Shown piece after piece: positions 34,918 through 46,139 of a stretch of 60,000 bases of DNA. The position numbers and the translations under genes were made by a program. The notes beneath the pieces are model-generated. The model saw only the letters and a list, made by a program, of their open reading frames with translations, had not been told where the DNA came from and did no database searches. The stretch lies in contig CM060731.1 of the NCBI GenBank assembly GCA_030704615.1, forward strand, positions 66,198,756 through 66,258,755, given 5' to 3'. The stretch comes from Takakia lepidozioides (lineage: Eukaryota; Streptophyta; Takakiopsida; Takakiales; Takakiaceae). Each line of letters opens with the position of its first letter. Position 1 is the first letter of the stretch.

Positions 34918-34972
34918 TGGAAATTCGACGCCGTTTTTCCATCCGGGGGATGATCTCTGGCAGCCACGTGGG
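34918..34972. repeat. Further copy of the palindromic unit, right of the LTR
   Basis: GGAAATTCGACGCCGTTTTT, CCATCCGGGGGATGATCTC and GCAGCCACGTGG match the array at 33841-34179. The LTR thus sits between array units. Confidence 0.85.
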
Positions 34973-37345
34973 GCCGTCATCCTCCGATTGGACTTCATGT
35001 CGAAGTAAATGCTGCGCCTCATTCTCGGGTACGGGCTGCATATTAAATTCTGCGCTTTTGTCTTTGCCACTTGCCCCACCTTCGCTCGTGACCCACGCGT
35101 CTCAAACCGAGACAAGAACGACACTTCCTCGCTCCGAGCTCCTCTCACTTCATCTCCTCCCACACTCCTACTTCCCTGCGCACCCTCTCTGCTTCCTGGC
35201 AGCCCTTTCAATAGTTGGCGATGGCGTGTCGGGATCCCAGCAGCTGCCCAAATAAGCATCTCACCCCGTGGGACTTCTTGCCCAAGTCAGGGGATATTTT
35301 CATATTCCTGTAGGATTGGACAGACCACTCTCAGCAGAGGAGGGTCCACCTGTCCGCTCTTGAGTACCTTCCTGGTTTCCACGATCAGCCTCGCGGGGAC
35401 GGGCTTGCGTGGCTTTGGTGCCTGCGAATCGTTGATCTGCAGTATCTGTGAACATCCCCAAAAGCCGCACGGCCTTCCTGTATCATTGGAGGTGCTGCCA
35501 GTGGGCCTACGAGGATTGCATCGGGTGTACGTACATGCCAGAGAGGATTCCATCGCAAACAGTGTATTGGGACATTCTCATAAGCTACGAGGATGACATA
35601 GAGTCTCCACAGCAAAGATCTCGATTTACGATGGTGCATATATAGGAGGACATGACACCATTGTCCACTACACCAAAGGAGAGCGGGCTGCATCCATTGT
35701 CTTCACCTACTGACACCCTGTCAGTCATGAGCTTGTTGAGAGACCAATCGAGGTTCCAGCTTCTTGGTGAGAACAGTGCAACACGGGAGCAAATTCCCAA
35801 CTTACCTGAGCATGGATGGCATGCATACTTTTGGCTTCCCTTGGCTTGTGAGGGCATGCATACTTGTCACAGTTCATTATTAATAAAAATGTCTCATTTG
35901 AACCAAAGTTCCACTTTTTGTGCAATGTTGCATTTTGTTGAATGTTGACTTTTGGCTGCGAGGGTTTGGCACTCAGTCTTGCAATCAGACCCACTGGAAT
36001 GCCACCTCTGTCAATTCCCTCTGTCCATGGGGAAGGTGCTTGCACGCTCGCCCCCCCACGCTTCTTGTCAGATGCCGTAATTATTGGTTTGCGTAGCGCA
36101 TCTGCACAGGTCTGCAGCCTTCTGACTGCATACCGTTGGCAGTTATTGCACAAAGGCCAGGGGCCACATTCTGGAGACAAGGTTCATTAACACTCTGACA
36201 GTGGATTTTTGGGAGAGTGGGCTCCCCGGATTCGTGAATAGGCTTCGTCGCTCGGAAAGATCGGCCCTGCATTCCTTTCCCTCGCTGCGTCCCCCCTTCT
36301 CCCAGGGTGCTTGCCCGAACGCCGTCATGGCAGTCTTGTGTGCACATCTCCCATGGCAGAAAACTCAAGCGCTATAGTGTACTGCCCTCCTCACAAGCAT
36401 AAAGCTACATTTCCGTGCAGAGGGGAGATCTGCCGGGTGATGGAGAAATCTCTCTGCGTTTGATACCACCTGAAACCGGGGTCGGTATTTTTGGAGGAGG
36501 AAAGGAAGGATTCAAATGGAGTTGTAGTCGAAAGTATTGTTGTGCTCCACAATGATTTCGGCGACGGCAGGGAATGGCGAGTTCCACCATCGGACAACGT
36601 CATATACAGGGCTGTTGGGGACTTCATTTGCCCGCCACATGCGCCTTCTATCCTGCCGCCTTCCACGAAACAATCCACGAATCAAAGAGTGGGTACCTCA
36701 AAGAGAGAACTCCGCAACGAAGTTAATCTAAAGCCAACCCCATCAATGAAGATAAGCGAGAACCGGGTTGTTCATAACCTGTCTGACTCAGACAAGGTCA
36801 TGGAAGTTCCAAGATCATCCTGGAGATCAGGCAAGTCCTCAATGGACATCAGCGAGGGAGTCATATTCCCAGCACGAGCTCAGCAACTCGATCCATTTTT
36901 GATATTCTGCGAGGGCTTCACATGGAGGGACACCGCTCGGAGCTGGTTGGGCTGGACTACAGCAAGTTCGCAATTAAATCCATGACATACCTTCCCGCAG
37001 ACGTCGACGGCAATATCTTCTTGAGTTCCCTCCTTGAACGGACTATTCAAGGGCGTCCGGAATGCAGATATGGATAGGAAACATGACGGTCATCCTTGGC
37101 GCGTCACCAAAATCACCAGCATGAAGATGCTCGATGGTGTGCCGGTGTGCTACATTGTGTGTGCGGGCGCGCTGCGGTGTTTCTCCACAACTTGCTTTCA
37201 CTTTAAATCCAGAGGTCACAAGAACGAGACGGATTGGACAGGCACAGCGCATCACCATTTCGAGCTCAGGAAAATGTTCCAAACTCCACATTTAAGTGTG
37301 CGCATTGCAAAGAACCACCACATTGCATGTCTGTTTGTAATGCCA
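34973..37345. other. Region with unrecognised frames, no supportable gene
   Basis: Two plus-strand frames are of some length. 36491-36985 encodes 164 residues and includes EWRVPPSDNVIYRAVGDFIC. 37034-37363 encodes 109 residues and includes GALRCFSTTCFHFKSRGHKN, a Cys/His-containing stretch. They lie in tandem and could be pieces of one decayed transposon or host gene. No domain is recognised and no splice model was obtained. Confidence 0.35.
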
Positions 37346-37884
37346 AGCAGGCGTGATCAGTAATCGCTCCTCCAGATTTTCACGGGCCGCCAGGGGCGCA
37401 CCGGACACCGCAAGACGTGCGGTGCTTTACCAGCCGCTGGACCCTATCTCCGGGTAATCCGATTCCAGGGTAGGCAGGCTGTTAAAAAGAAAAGAGAACT
37501 CTTCCCGGGGCCCCCGCCGGCGTCTCTGGATTCAGCCACGTTACCGTCCGCTGCCACGTCCCGGTTCGGGAATATTGACCCGATCCCCTTTCGATACACG
37601 GCGCGCATTGCGCCATTGACACAGGATTGCCCCATCTCTTAGGATCGACTAACCCATGTCCAATTGCTGTTCACATGGAACCTTTCTCCACTTCAGTCTT
37701 CAAAGTTCTCATTTGAATATTTGCTACTACCACCAAGATCTGCACTGGGGCCGTTCCACTCGGGCTCACGCCCAAAGCTGCACCACGACCCCCACGCCCT
37801 CCTACTCATTGGAGCCTCACATTTGCCCCAATGGCCGGGTGTAGGTCGCGCGCTTCAGCGCCATCCATTTTCGGGGCTAGTTGA

Positions 37885-37918
<34 letters not shown>

Positions 37919-38789
37919 ATTTCGACTTCCATGACCACCGTCCTGCTGTCTTAATCAATCAACACCCTTTGTGGGATCTAGGTTAGCGCGCAGTTTGGCA
38001 CCGTAACCCGGCTTTCGGTTCATCCCGCATCGCCAGTTCTGCTTACCAAAAATGGCCCACTTGGAGCTCTCATTCTGTGCCAGGGTTCAACCAAGCAACC
38101 CTGGCGGCTTACCTATTTAAAGTTTGAGAATAGGTCGAGGGTGTTATACCCCCGATGCCTCTAATCATTCGCTTTACCTGATAAAACTTCACGAGCTCCA
38201 GCTATCCTGAGGGAAACTTCAGAGGGAACCAGCTACTAGATGGTTCGATTAGTCTTTCGCCCCTATACCCAAGTCTGACGAACGATTTGCACGTCAGTAT
38301 CGCTACGAGCCTCCACCAGAGTTTCCTCTGGCTTCGCCCTGCTCAGGCATAGTTCACCATCTTTCGGGTCCCAGCAGGTATGCTCACACTCAAACCTTTC
38401 ACAGAAGATCACGGTCGGTCGATGGTGCTCCCCGGAGGAATCCCACCTGTCAGGTTCCTTGCGCCTCAATGGGTTTGCCACCCACCGGCTCGCATACATG
38501 TTAGACTCCTTGGTCCGTGTTTCAAGACGGGTCGGATGGAGAGCTCTATACGCCAGCGTCCCGAGCGCGCAGGTGCCCTGAGGCCCGCCACAAGTGGCGC
38601 GCGCTTCGCCCCTCGGCCACCGCAACGGCATAGGCCGACGACATAAGCCGGCTCTTGTCCCGCCGCGATGGCCCACGCTGACCAGCGCCCCGCGTTGAGT
38701 GGCGGACCAGCTCTCGCCGTTCCGCATCCAACCGAGGCGCACCCGCAGCTTCCATTCGCTTCCCTCCCAGCAATTTCAAGCACTCTTTA

Positions 38790-38835
<46 letters not shown>

Positions 38836-38846
38836 CGCTATCGGTC
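37346..38846 (-). rRNA. 26S (large subunit) rRNA gene fragment, pseudogene
   Basis: The minus strand follows the large-subunit rRNA order over about 1.5 kb. It starts with GACCGATAGCGAACAAGTAC at 38846, then TTGAAACACGGACCAAGGAG, GAAAGATGGTGAACTATGCC, CTAATCGAACCATCTAGTAG, AAGTGGGCCATTTTTGGTAA, TGCGGGATGAACCG, CCGCTAAGGAGTGTGTAACA, CAAATATTCAAATGAGAACT, and ends after GCACCGCACGTCTTGCGGTG near 37346. Both ends are abrupt. The 5.8S, the first several hundred bases and the whole 3' half are missing, so it is a dispersed fragment rather than a working rDNA unit. Variable helices are shortened or altered relative to flowering-plant 26S. Open frames inside it (for example 38263-38742) are not genes. 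Confidence 0.93.
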
Positions 38847-39004
38847 TTGATTGTTCCACCATTGACTTGGGTCGGAAACGTGTTCATTTTAGAGCTTCTC
38901 CTCGTCTCTATTATCTGTTTTTTGATACTTTCCTGTTGCCACATTGGTAGTAACATGTCAAAATCACTCCAAAACCACTCCACCAACAAGCTAACTTGCA
39001 TAAT

Positions 39005-39240
39005 TCAACATGAAAATTTAGGGACAACTCTGATAACAGGGAAAACAAATGTGTTGAAGCAGGTGCCTTCATTAGCCGTGCTTTGTTCTATCAATTGTGC
39101 TGCTGCCACTGCTGTTTCCAGTTGACCATCTATCCATGAAGGTTTCTTGTAGCTATTGATCCACGGGGAATCAGAAGTAATCTTGTGTTTGAAATCCGGC
39201 CCTCTTGGATGAACTGGACCCACACTCTATCCCTGGTCCT
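39005..39240 (-). repeat. Recurrent non-PPR module, copy 1
   Basis: The minus strand encodes a recurring peptide pattern, HPRGPDFK..IT.DS.W..SYKKP then WIDGQLE, followed by an AAQLI block. Similar copies lie at 41040-41130, 42900-43130 and 43186-43410. The family is not recognised. Its repeated placement beside PPR fragments suggests a shared duplication unit. Confidence 0.8.
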
Positions 39241-39339
39241 TCAACTATCCCTGCATATGTACAAATCAGGCATACATCCTTGCCTTGGTGCTAGCAGCTG
39301 ACACTGACGGTGTGGAGTTCTTCCAGCAAACACCCCAAC

Positions 39340-41032
39340 CCTACTTATCACACTAGTTCCAAATCTGAATGCACCTGCTTCTCTCTGTAATCCAACAGGC
39401 ATTCACCTTTTTCTGGAGCTGCCAGGCTTGCACACGCATTGCAAACACAAACAAACGTAATGTGATTGGGTTTCACCCTTTCCTGCATCATTTGTTCGTA
39501 TGTCTCCAAAGCCTCTATCCCGCAACCCTGCTGTGCATGTCCTGCGACCATTGCATGCCACAACACCAAATCACATTCAGCCATAATGTCAAATACCCCC
39601 TTTTCATGTTCAATACTCCCACATTTGGCATACATATCCAGCAAGGCAGTGTTCCAAATGACATTTGGTACAATTCCAGCTTTGACAATATGACCATGGA
39701 CCTCTTTGCCATTTTCCGGGGCTGCCAGGCTTGCACATGCATCGCGAACGCCAACAAAGGTGATCTGGTTGGGCTTCACCCCTTCCTGCATCATTTGCTC
39801 ATAGGTCTCCAAAGCCTCCATCCCACGACCCTGCTGTGCATATCCTACGATCATCGCGCTTCATGACACCACGTCACGTTCAGCCATTTTGTCGAACATT
39901 GCCTTTGCATCCTCAATGCACCCAAATTTGGCAACATGTCCACCATGGCAGTGTTTGGGCAGTGTTCATAATGACATCTGGTACAATTCAAGCTTTGACG
40001 ATGTCAGCATGGACCTCTTTACCCTTTTCCAGGGCTGTCAGGCTCGCACACGCATTGCAAACGCAAATGTCAAATGTGATGCGGTCGGGCTTCACCCCTT
40101 CCAACATCATTTGCTCATAGGTCTCCAAAGCATTCCTACCACACCCATGCTTGGTAAATCTTGCCAACATTATATTCCACGTGATCAAAGATCGTTGAGG
40201 GATTCTGTTGAACACTTGGTGAGCATAGATGTACACCAGGGGAATGTTCAGAATGACATCTGGTACAATTCCAGCTTTGATAATGTCAACCATGAACCTC
40301 TTTGACCATTCCCAGGGCTGCTAGGCTCGCATATGCATATTATATACACAAATGAACATGACCTGGTCTGGCTTCATCCCTTCCCACATCATTTGCTCTT
40401 AGGTTTCCAAAGCCTTAATCCTATACGTATGCTGCACATACCTTGCAATCATGGCACTCCAAAACACCACATCTTGTTCAGCCATATTGTCGAACTCTCC
40501 CTTCGCATCAGGCTTGCTGCACCCACATTTGGCATACTGCATGTCCACCAGGTCAATGTTCAGAATGACATCTGGTACAAATCCAGCTTTGATGATGTCG
40601 CCATGGACCTCTTTCCCTCCAAAGCTCCCAAGCTTGCACACGCATTGCAAACACAAACAAACGTGATGTGGTTGGGCTTCACCCCTTCGCGCAGCAGTTG
40701 CTCATAGGTCTCCAAAGCATTCCTACCACACCCATGCTTGGTAACTCCTGCCAACATTATATTCCACGTGATCAAAGATCGTTGAGGCATTCTGTTGAAC
40801 ACTTGGTGAGCATCCATGATGCTCCCGCACTTGACATACATGGAGACAAGGGTGTTGAGTAGAAAAACATTTGGCGTGCATCCACTTTGGATAATGTGAG
40901 TGAGCATCTGCTTTCCAGCATCCAGACCTTCCATCTTGATGCACTTAAGCAAGGGACATACATACGTACCTGAATCTGCTGAAATGCCTCATTGGCTCCC
41001 TCTCTTGATCCTCTTTCAGAAGTTGTGGTCAT
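39340..41032 (-). pseudogene. PPR protein pseudogene (PLS type), frameshifted
   Basis: From an N-terminal MTTTSERGSREGANEAFQQI at 41032 the minus strand reads successive PPR motifs in shifting frames: KMEGLDAGKQMLTHIIQSGC, NTLVSMYVKCGSI, FNRMPQRSLITWNIMLAG, KHGCGRNALETYEQ, EGVKPNHITFVCVCNACASL, and two further sets down to EGVKPNQITFVGVRDACASL at about 39750 and GVKPNHITFVCVCNACASLA at about 39450. At least five frameshifts or stops interrupt it. Members of this family bind organellar RNA for editing or processing. This copy lacks a recognisable E or DYW tail and is too broken to be functional. The whole resembles the large PPR families of ferns and lycophytes. Confidence 0.85.
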
Positions 41033-41039
41033 GGTTGAG

Positions 41040-41130
41040 GTGCCTGGTTTTATGAACTATGCCGCTGCAGGTGCAGCCTTCAGTTGACCATCTACCCATG
41101 CAGGTTTCTTGTAGCTATTGATTCACAAGA
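41040..41130 (-). repeat. Recurrent non-PPR module, copy 2 (partial)
   Basis: It contains the same GCAGGTTTCTTGTAGCTA and TTGACCATCTACCCATG blocks (plus strand) as the other copies, truncated at both ends. Confidence 0.75.
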
Positions 41131-41270
41131 AATCACATCTGGTACAATTCCAGCTTTGGCGATGCAACCATGCACCTCTTTGCCTTTTCCAGGGCTGCCA
41201 GGCTTGCACACGCACTGCAAACGCACACAAACCTGATGTGGTCGGGCTTCACCCTTCCCCAATCAGGATA
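41130..41270 (-). pseudogene. PPR fragment
   Basis: The minus strand matches the GVKPNHITFVCVCNACASL-KEVHG-IVKAGIVPDV portion of the neighbouring PPR copies for about 140 bp, then similarity stops. Confidence 0.75.
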
Positions 41271-42300
41271 GAGCACCAACTATTCTGAGATACTTAATAC
41301 TCATTGAGTGTAGCTGTGTGCGTGTAAGGATGTGAGATAGTCAATGCTATAGAATGCCCATTAGGTCGGTTGCTAAATCATCCCAAATGTCGGCCCGGCT
41401 GCTGTCTCTCCAGGTCGCTCATGGTTTGAGGCGTCTCTGGCAGTACGGATTTTTCAGTGTGATATATTCAAAGTCACAAATGAGTTCACTACCAGCTCTC
41501 CTGGCAGTTTGATGCTCCGATTGGCATGGACCGGTGATTCTACCCGCTGATTCAAGGCCATACCATTACAACTCGTTTGTGATAACCAATTTACCTGATC
41601 TGTTCTCTCTTTTCCCAAATATTTGTGGGATGTGCACAAGCAGTATCGATCTGTGTCACACTTATATTCGTCAATTTAGAAACAGAGTGCAGCTCTCTTA
41701 TTCTCTCTCAACATTCATTCATTGGAGGAGACCTGACCTTATACTTCTGTACAAGTTGATGCATGCGCTGAAGAAGTGCGTCACTCTCCTGCTGATACTT
41801 TTGGTCGACCACCTCGATCCAGCTAGGTGTTCCATAAAACATATCCACTGAAGAATTTCCCGTAGCTCACCACGACTTAATGACTCTCCCTGTCTGGGTC
41901 GGTGAGGTAACTATCGTATACAAATTTCATACCAAGTTCCGACTGCTGGAGAGGGCGTCTAGGGCTAGTCTCATACTCTACTCCTTCCACACTTCCAACC
42001 TCTCACCCCCTTATCTGTTCCAAAGCTTTTGTAGACGTGGTCTACTGCCATCGGTCACACGATATGGGTAGCTCCCACAGAGAAGTTATAACCACATCAT
42101 TCTTGCCCAAAATGTCAAATTGCAGTCCACACTCGTTTAACCCCAGATTACAGAACTTAAACACAACTTCGGGAAGAGCAAGTTCAACGAGCTTTTAAAT
42201 CTATCTAACGCAATGTTGGGCTGTGATGTCCTTGCTCACATTCAGGTCAAGGAAAAACACCAAGAAGGGGGTCCACATCAACATTGGAGCGAGAAGGAAA
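41271..42300. other. Spacer between PPR copies
   Basis: Nothing recognised. The frame at 41534-41851 (+) has no identifiable domain. Confidence 0.5.
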
Positions 42301-42306
42301 TTACTG

Positions 42307-42923
42307 TCAACCAAAGGTCGGGAGTGGACAAGTGTGATGGTGCTCGTAGGTCTCCAAATCCTCCATCCCGTGCCTCTGATGTGCATACCCTGCAAGCATC
42401 GCATTCCATGACACCACATCTCGTTCAGCCAAAGTGTAGAAAAGTCCCTTCGCATCCCGAATGCACCCACATTTGGCAAACATGTCCACCAAGGCAGTGT
42501 TCAGGATGACATCTAGTACAATTCCAGCTTTGACGATGTCACCATGGACCTCTTTCCCCTTTCCCAGAGCTCCCAGGCTTGCACACGCATTGCAAACACA
42601 AACAAATGTGATGTGGGTGGGCTTCACCCCTTCGCACATCATTTGCACATAGTTCTCAAAAGCCTCCATCCCACGCCCTTGCTGTGCATATCCTGCAATC
42701 ATCGCACTCCACGACACCCACATCTTGTTCAGCCATACTGTCGAACACTCCCTTCATACATGTCCACGAGGGTATTGTTCAGAATGACATGTGGTACAAT
42801 TGCAGCTCTGACAATGTCGCCATGGACCTCTTTGCCCTTCTCTAGAGCTGCCAGGCTTGCACACGCATTGCAAACTATCAAAGGTTCACTCAACCAGTAA
42901 CTTGCAGAATTCAACATGAAAAT
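42307..42923 (-). pseudogene. Second PPR pseudogene
   Basis: The minus strand reads VCNACASLAALEKGKEVHGD, then IVPHVILNNTLVDMYE (with MYAKCGSI truncated). After a shift it continues with WSAMIAGYAQQGRGMEAFEN, EGVKPTHITFVCVCNACASL, GKGKEVHGDIVKAGIVLDVI, NTALVDMFAKCGCI and WNAMLAGYAHQRHGMEDLET. About two and a half PLS triplets are present without start or C-terminal domain. It lies directly downstream of module copy 3. Confidence 0.85.
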
Positions 42924-43130
42924 TTAGGGCCAATTTTGATAAGAGGGAAAAACAGGGTGAAACGTGTTGAAGAAGGTTGCCTTCATTAGCAATCCCTAAT
43001 TTTATCAATTGTGCTGCTGCTGTGGCTTCCAGTTCACCATCTACCCTTGTAGGTTTCTTGTAGCAAGGGATCCACATGGAATTATAGGTAGTCTTGTGCT
43101 TGAAATCCGGCCCTCTTCCAGCAAACACCC
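42900..43130 (-). repeat. Recurrent non-PPR module, copy 3
   Basis: The minus-strand pattern is GRGPDFKHKTTYNSMWIPCY, KKPTRVDGELEATAAAQLI. A shared plus-strand phrase, AAAATTTAGGG(C/A)CAA, opens this and copy 1. Confidence 0.8.
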
Positions 43131-43185
43131 CAATCTTAATGATGAGAGGGAAAACTGAAATAGGTTGAAAAAAAATGTCACCAAT

Positions 43186-43410
43186 TTAGGGCCAATTCTG
43201 ATAAGAGGGAAAAACAGGGTGAAATGTGTTGAAAAAGGTGCCTTGAGTAGCAGTGCCTGATTTTATCAATTGTGCCGCTATTGCTGCGACTTCCAGTTGA
43301 CCATCTATCCATGCAGGTTTCTTGTAGCTATCCTTCCACAGGGAGTCATAGGTAATCTGGAGCTTGAAATCTGGCCCTCTTGGATGAATTTGGACGCACA
43401 CTCTATCCCT
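43186..43410 (-). repeat. Recurrent non-PPR module, copy 4
   Basis: The minus-strand pattern is HPRGPDFKLQITYDSLWKDS, YKKPAWIDGQLEVAAIAAQL. The copy is separated from copy 3 by only about 55 bp. Confidence 0.8.
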
Positions 43411-43604
43411 GCTCCTTCAGCTATCCATGCCTCTGCACAAATCATGCATACATCCTTTGTCTTGCTACTAGCAGCTGACAACGACAGCCTAGAATTGTTC
43501 CAGCAAACAACCCAACCCTACTTATCACACTAGTTCCTATGCTGACTTGCATCTGCTTCCGGCAGACATTCACCACAGTGCAGCTGAGCGGGCTGAGATT
43601 GAAA

Positions 43605-43860
43605 CGCGATTGAAACGCGGCCTGCTAAGACCAAGCTGATTCTCCCAAGAACCTTGTAAACATTAGGAAGAATACCCATGGAGGATTTGACTGACCATGA
43701 ACCCAAGAGGACCTCTTGTGTCTGCTGCTTGTGCCTGTAGTCATGTCGGATCGGTCTGTGAGAACCACCACGGTGTATCTGAGTGGGTGTCGATTGAAAC
43801 ACGGACTGACCAAGCTGATTCTCCCAAGAACCTTGTAAACATCAGGAAGAATACCAAATC
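43605..43860. repeat. Direct repeat of about 65 bp
   Basis: TTGAAACGCGGCCTG...AAGCTGATTCTCCCAAGAAC CTTGTAAACATTAGGAAG at 43609-43675 recurs at 43793-43857 with few changes. Confidence 0.8.
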
Positions 43861-45035
43861 ATGGTACTAACAGGAGCCAAGAGCCCACATTTGCGGTGCA
43901 GGTTGCGCTTCGTCCCTTCCTGCATCATTTGCTCTACAAAGCCACCATCCCACGCCTGTGCATATCTTGTGATCATCGCGTTCCATCTCTCATCTCTCGG
44001 CTTGATACTACTAAGAAAATGTGCAGGAGGAGAAAAAAAGCCAAAAAGAAGCCAAGTCCCAACCCTCTAATGGGCAACCCTATAAGCAACTTTTTAAAAA
44101 ATTTAAACCTTTTGGTTACCAAGCTTGCACTAGAAGTCATGCCGGCGACTATTTGGTGGCAAGCTCGTGCTGGTCAACCATCGTTGACCACCCTTCCCCC
44201 TAGTGCGGAGCCATACAGTCATGACGACGTCTATCAAAGTAGTCGCCCAGAGGACTACGTAGTCACGTAGTCATTTCAACGACTATGTGAAGTCCCATTT
44301 GGTCCAAAAATACAGGGAAGTCATGGTCAAAGTCAGAAAAACCATGACTACCGCGCCTCGATAGTTAGATATACCGCGATTTATTGTAGTAACAACTATA
44401 TGCGGGAGGTGAGTTGGACGAATTCGCATCCCGTTGAATATTATGCTAGTCATTATTTGTAACTTGCTTGTAATCTCAGTATGTGCATGTGCAGGAAATG
44501 TGTCTGGACTCCGACACCGACATGCCGACAACAAACATGGCCGAATCAGTACATTCTTCCTTGCGTGCCTCCTCTGCGGCGCATCTGGTGGACATCCTCA
44601 CTGCCACAACGGAGGACATTGTGAGGTCAATTATGCAGCAATGCAGGTACAACGAATTCTTGGAAGAGAAACAATGGGGCTTGGGGCTGGACAGGTAGGA
44701 AATGCTGATGCGGACTGCCTCTAGATCGAAGAATCCTCATAAGTGGGCGGCAGCCTTGCGAGAGGACCTTCGAGACACGCCATTGCTTCGAAGAGGCCAA
44801 CACTTGGAAGGAGTTGTTCACACCCGTCTAGTGAGACGAAGACTTGACGAGGCACCTAGCGGAGAAGAGGATTCATGGCGAGCTGACAAGAATATTCGCA
44901 CGCTCCCTCGTGGTCCCGTGATGTTGCCCGAGAAGGTCTTGTCAAACACCGCAAGTCCTGTACGTTCAAGATCGCCATCTCTTTTGAGCAGGGCACGTGC
45001 CATCTGTAGTAACGTTGTAGTACAACATACCCATT
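43861..45035. other. Unassigned region
   Basis: It contains a fragment resembling the PPR neighbours at 43900-43990 and a perfect 12-bp palindrome GACTACGTAGTC at 44253-44264. Frames at 44434-45142 have no identifiable domain and may form the 5' part of the unknown frame that follows. Confidence 0.4.
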
Positions 45036-45800
45036 GTGGAGACAAGAGTGTCGGAGTCACAGTGGAGAATTGCAAGGACATTGTCGGCATTTCGAGGGAA
45101 GTGCTGCGTCATGCGGGTGGATACGAGAGCACGCTGTGGTGAGATGATTCGGAGGAACCCACACGGTGTTGTACCTGCACCTTATTTCAGCGGCAAATTT
45201 TTGACTCCCAGATTTTCTCACGCCACAACACAGACGTTTTGGTTCTGTAGGCACGACATAATGACTTGTGTATTTGGCAAGCCCAAGTACATCATTCAGG
45301 GAATGCCGGAGCCTCCGGGCGTCTGGCCTGTTGCATCGGGTTGCAACCTCTCTCAGAATGAGGTGGATGCTCTTTCTGCAGCAGGATTTCGAATGGTGCA
45401 ATGCACAGACGTCTATGCCCACCCATTTCCAGTTCCTCAGACCCAGCCATTGCAGGCTGCTCGGTCTAGTAGAGACGGATTGGACAATTTTGCACATCCC
45501 ACAATGCGATTCGGAAGAGTGAAGAGACGATACCCTCCCAACAAGTTGAATGAGACTCGGATTGCCAATGCTCTTGGGATGGCTTGCACTATTCAGAGCT
45601 TTGTGGACGTACCCACACCCGGCCTTGGGTGTGTTTATTGGATGGCAACAGCCGGCTCAGCTATACGCGACGACGTATACACAATTACGCAATTGTATGA
45701 ACTTCTCGTTGATGGAAGCAAAGAAGGGGTCAAAGTATTATCCGTGCAAGCATTTGTATTACATTTACCTAAAGAGATTGAGGATGAACTTGACTATTGA
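45036..45800 (+). CDS. Hypothetical 254-residue open frame, function unknown
   Basis: This is the longest uninterrupted unassigned frame in the accessory half of the window. It includes HGVVPAPYFSGKFLTPRFSH, GMPEPPGVWPVASGCNLSQN, EVDALSAAGFRMVQCTDVYA and NALGMACTIQSFVDVPTPGL. No domain is recognised. It lies just upstream of CACTA transposase pieces on the same strand and could be a second element-encoded protein, a captured host fragment or a decayed gene. The start codon is uncertain because similar composition extends upstream in other frames. Confidence 0.35.
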   Translation: METRVSESQWRIARTLSAFRGKCCVMRVDTRARCGEMIRRNPHGVVPAPYFSGKFLTPRFSHATTQTFWFCRHDIMTCVFGKPKYIIQGMPEPPGVWPVASGCNLSQNEVDALSAAGFRMVQCTDVYAHPFPVPQTQPLQAARSSRDGLDNFAHPTMRFGRVKRRYPPNKLNETRIANALGMACTIQSFVDVPTPGLGCVYWMATAGSAIRDDVYTITQLYELLVDGSKEGVKVLSVQAFVLHLPKEIEDELDY

Positions 45801-46139
45801 TGACTTTGTTCATGCACCAGTGTTGAGCGTGAACGAGCTGCACAAACTCCTCCGTCAGGATTCCAGAAATCATTGATGGGGCAAAGGGAATCCACCATAT
45901 GGATATTTGCAATTGCATTTTTATGAATTAGACTTTGTTTTGCAGTGTAATGAAATGCACCCCAAAACTCCAGGAAGTAGACAGACAATATTAAAGTAAT
46001 CTCTTTTAAACACTATGGACTTCTGGATATCCGTTGACGTCCAGTGGCAATTCAATGTCGAAACAGAATCCATAATAAGATGGCGGCAGGAAAAATTTGC
46101 AGATCTTCCAAAAAACTGAGTTCCAACAGTAGCAGTTGT

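Noticed and set aside
38263-39001. Minus-strand frames of 105-159 codons
   Set aside because: They lie within the 26S rRNA fragment and are not protein-coding.
44253-44264. Perfect palindrome GACTACGTAGTC as a regulatory site
   Set aside because: Twelve bases can occur by chance in 60 kb and no partner or gene context was found.
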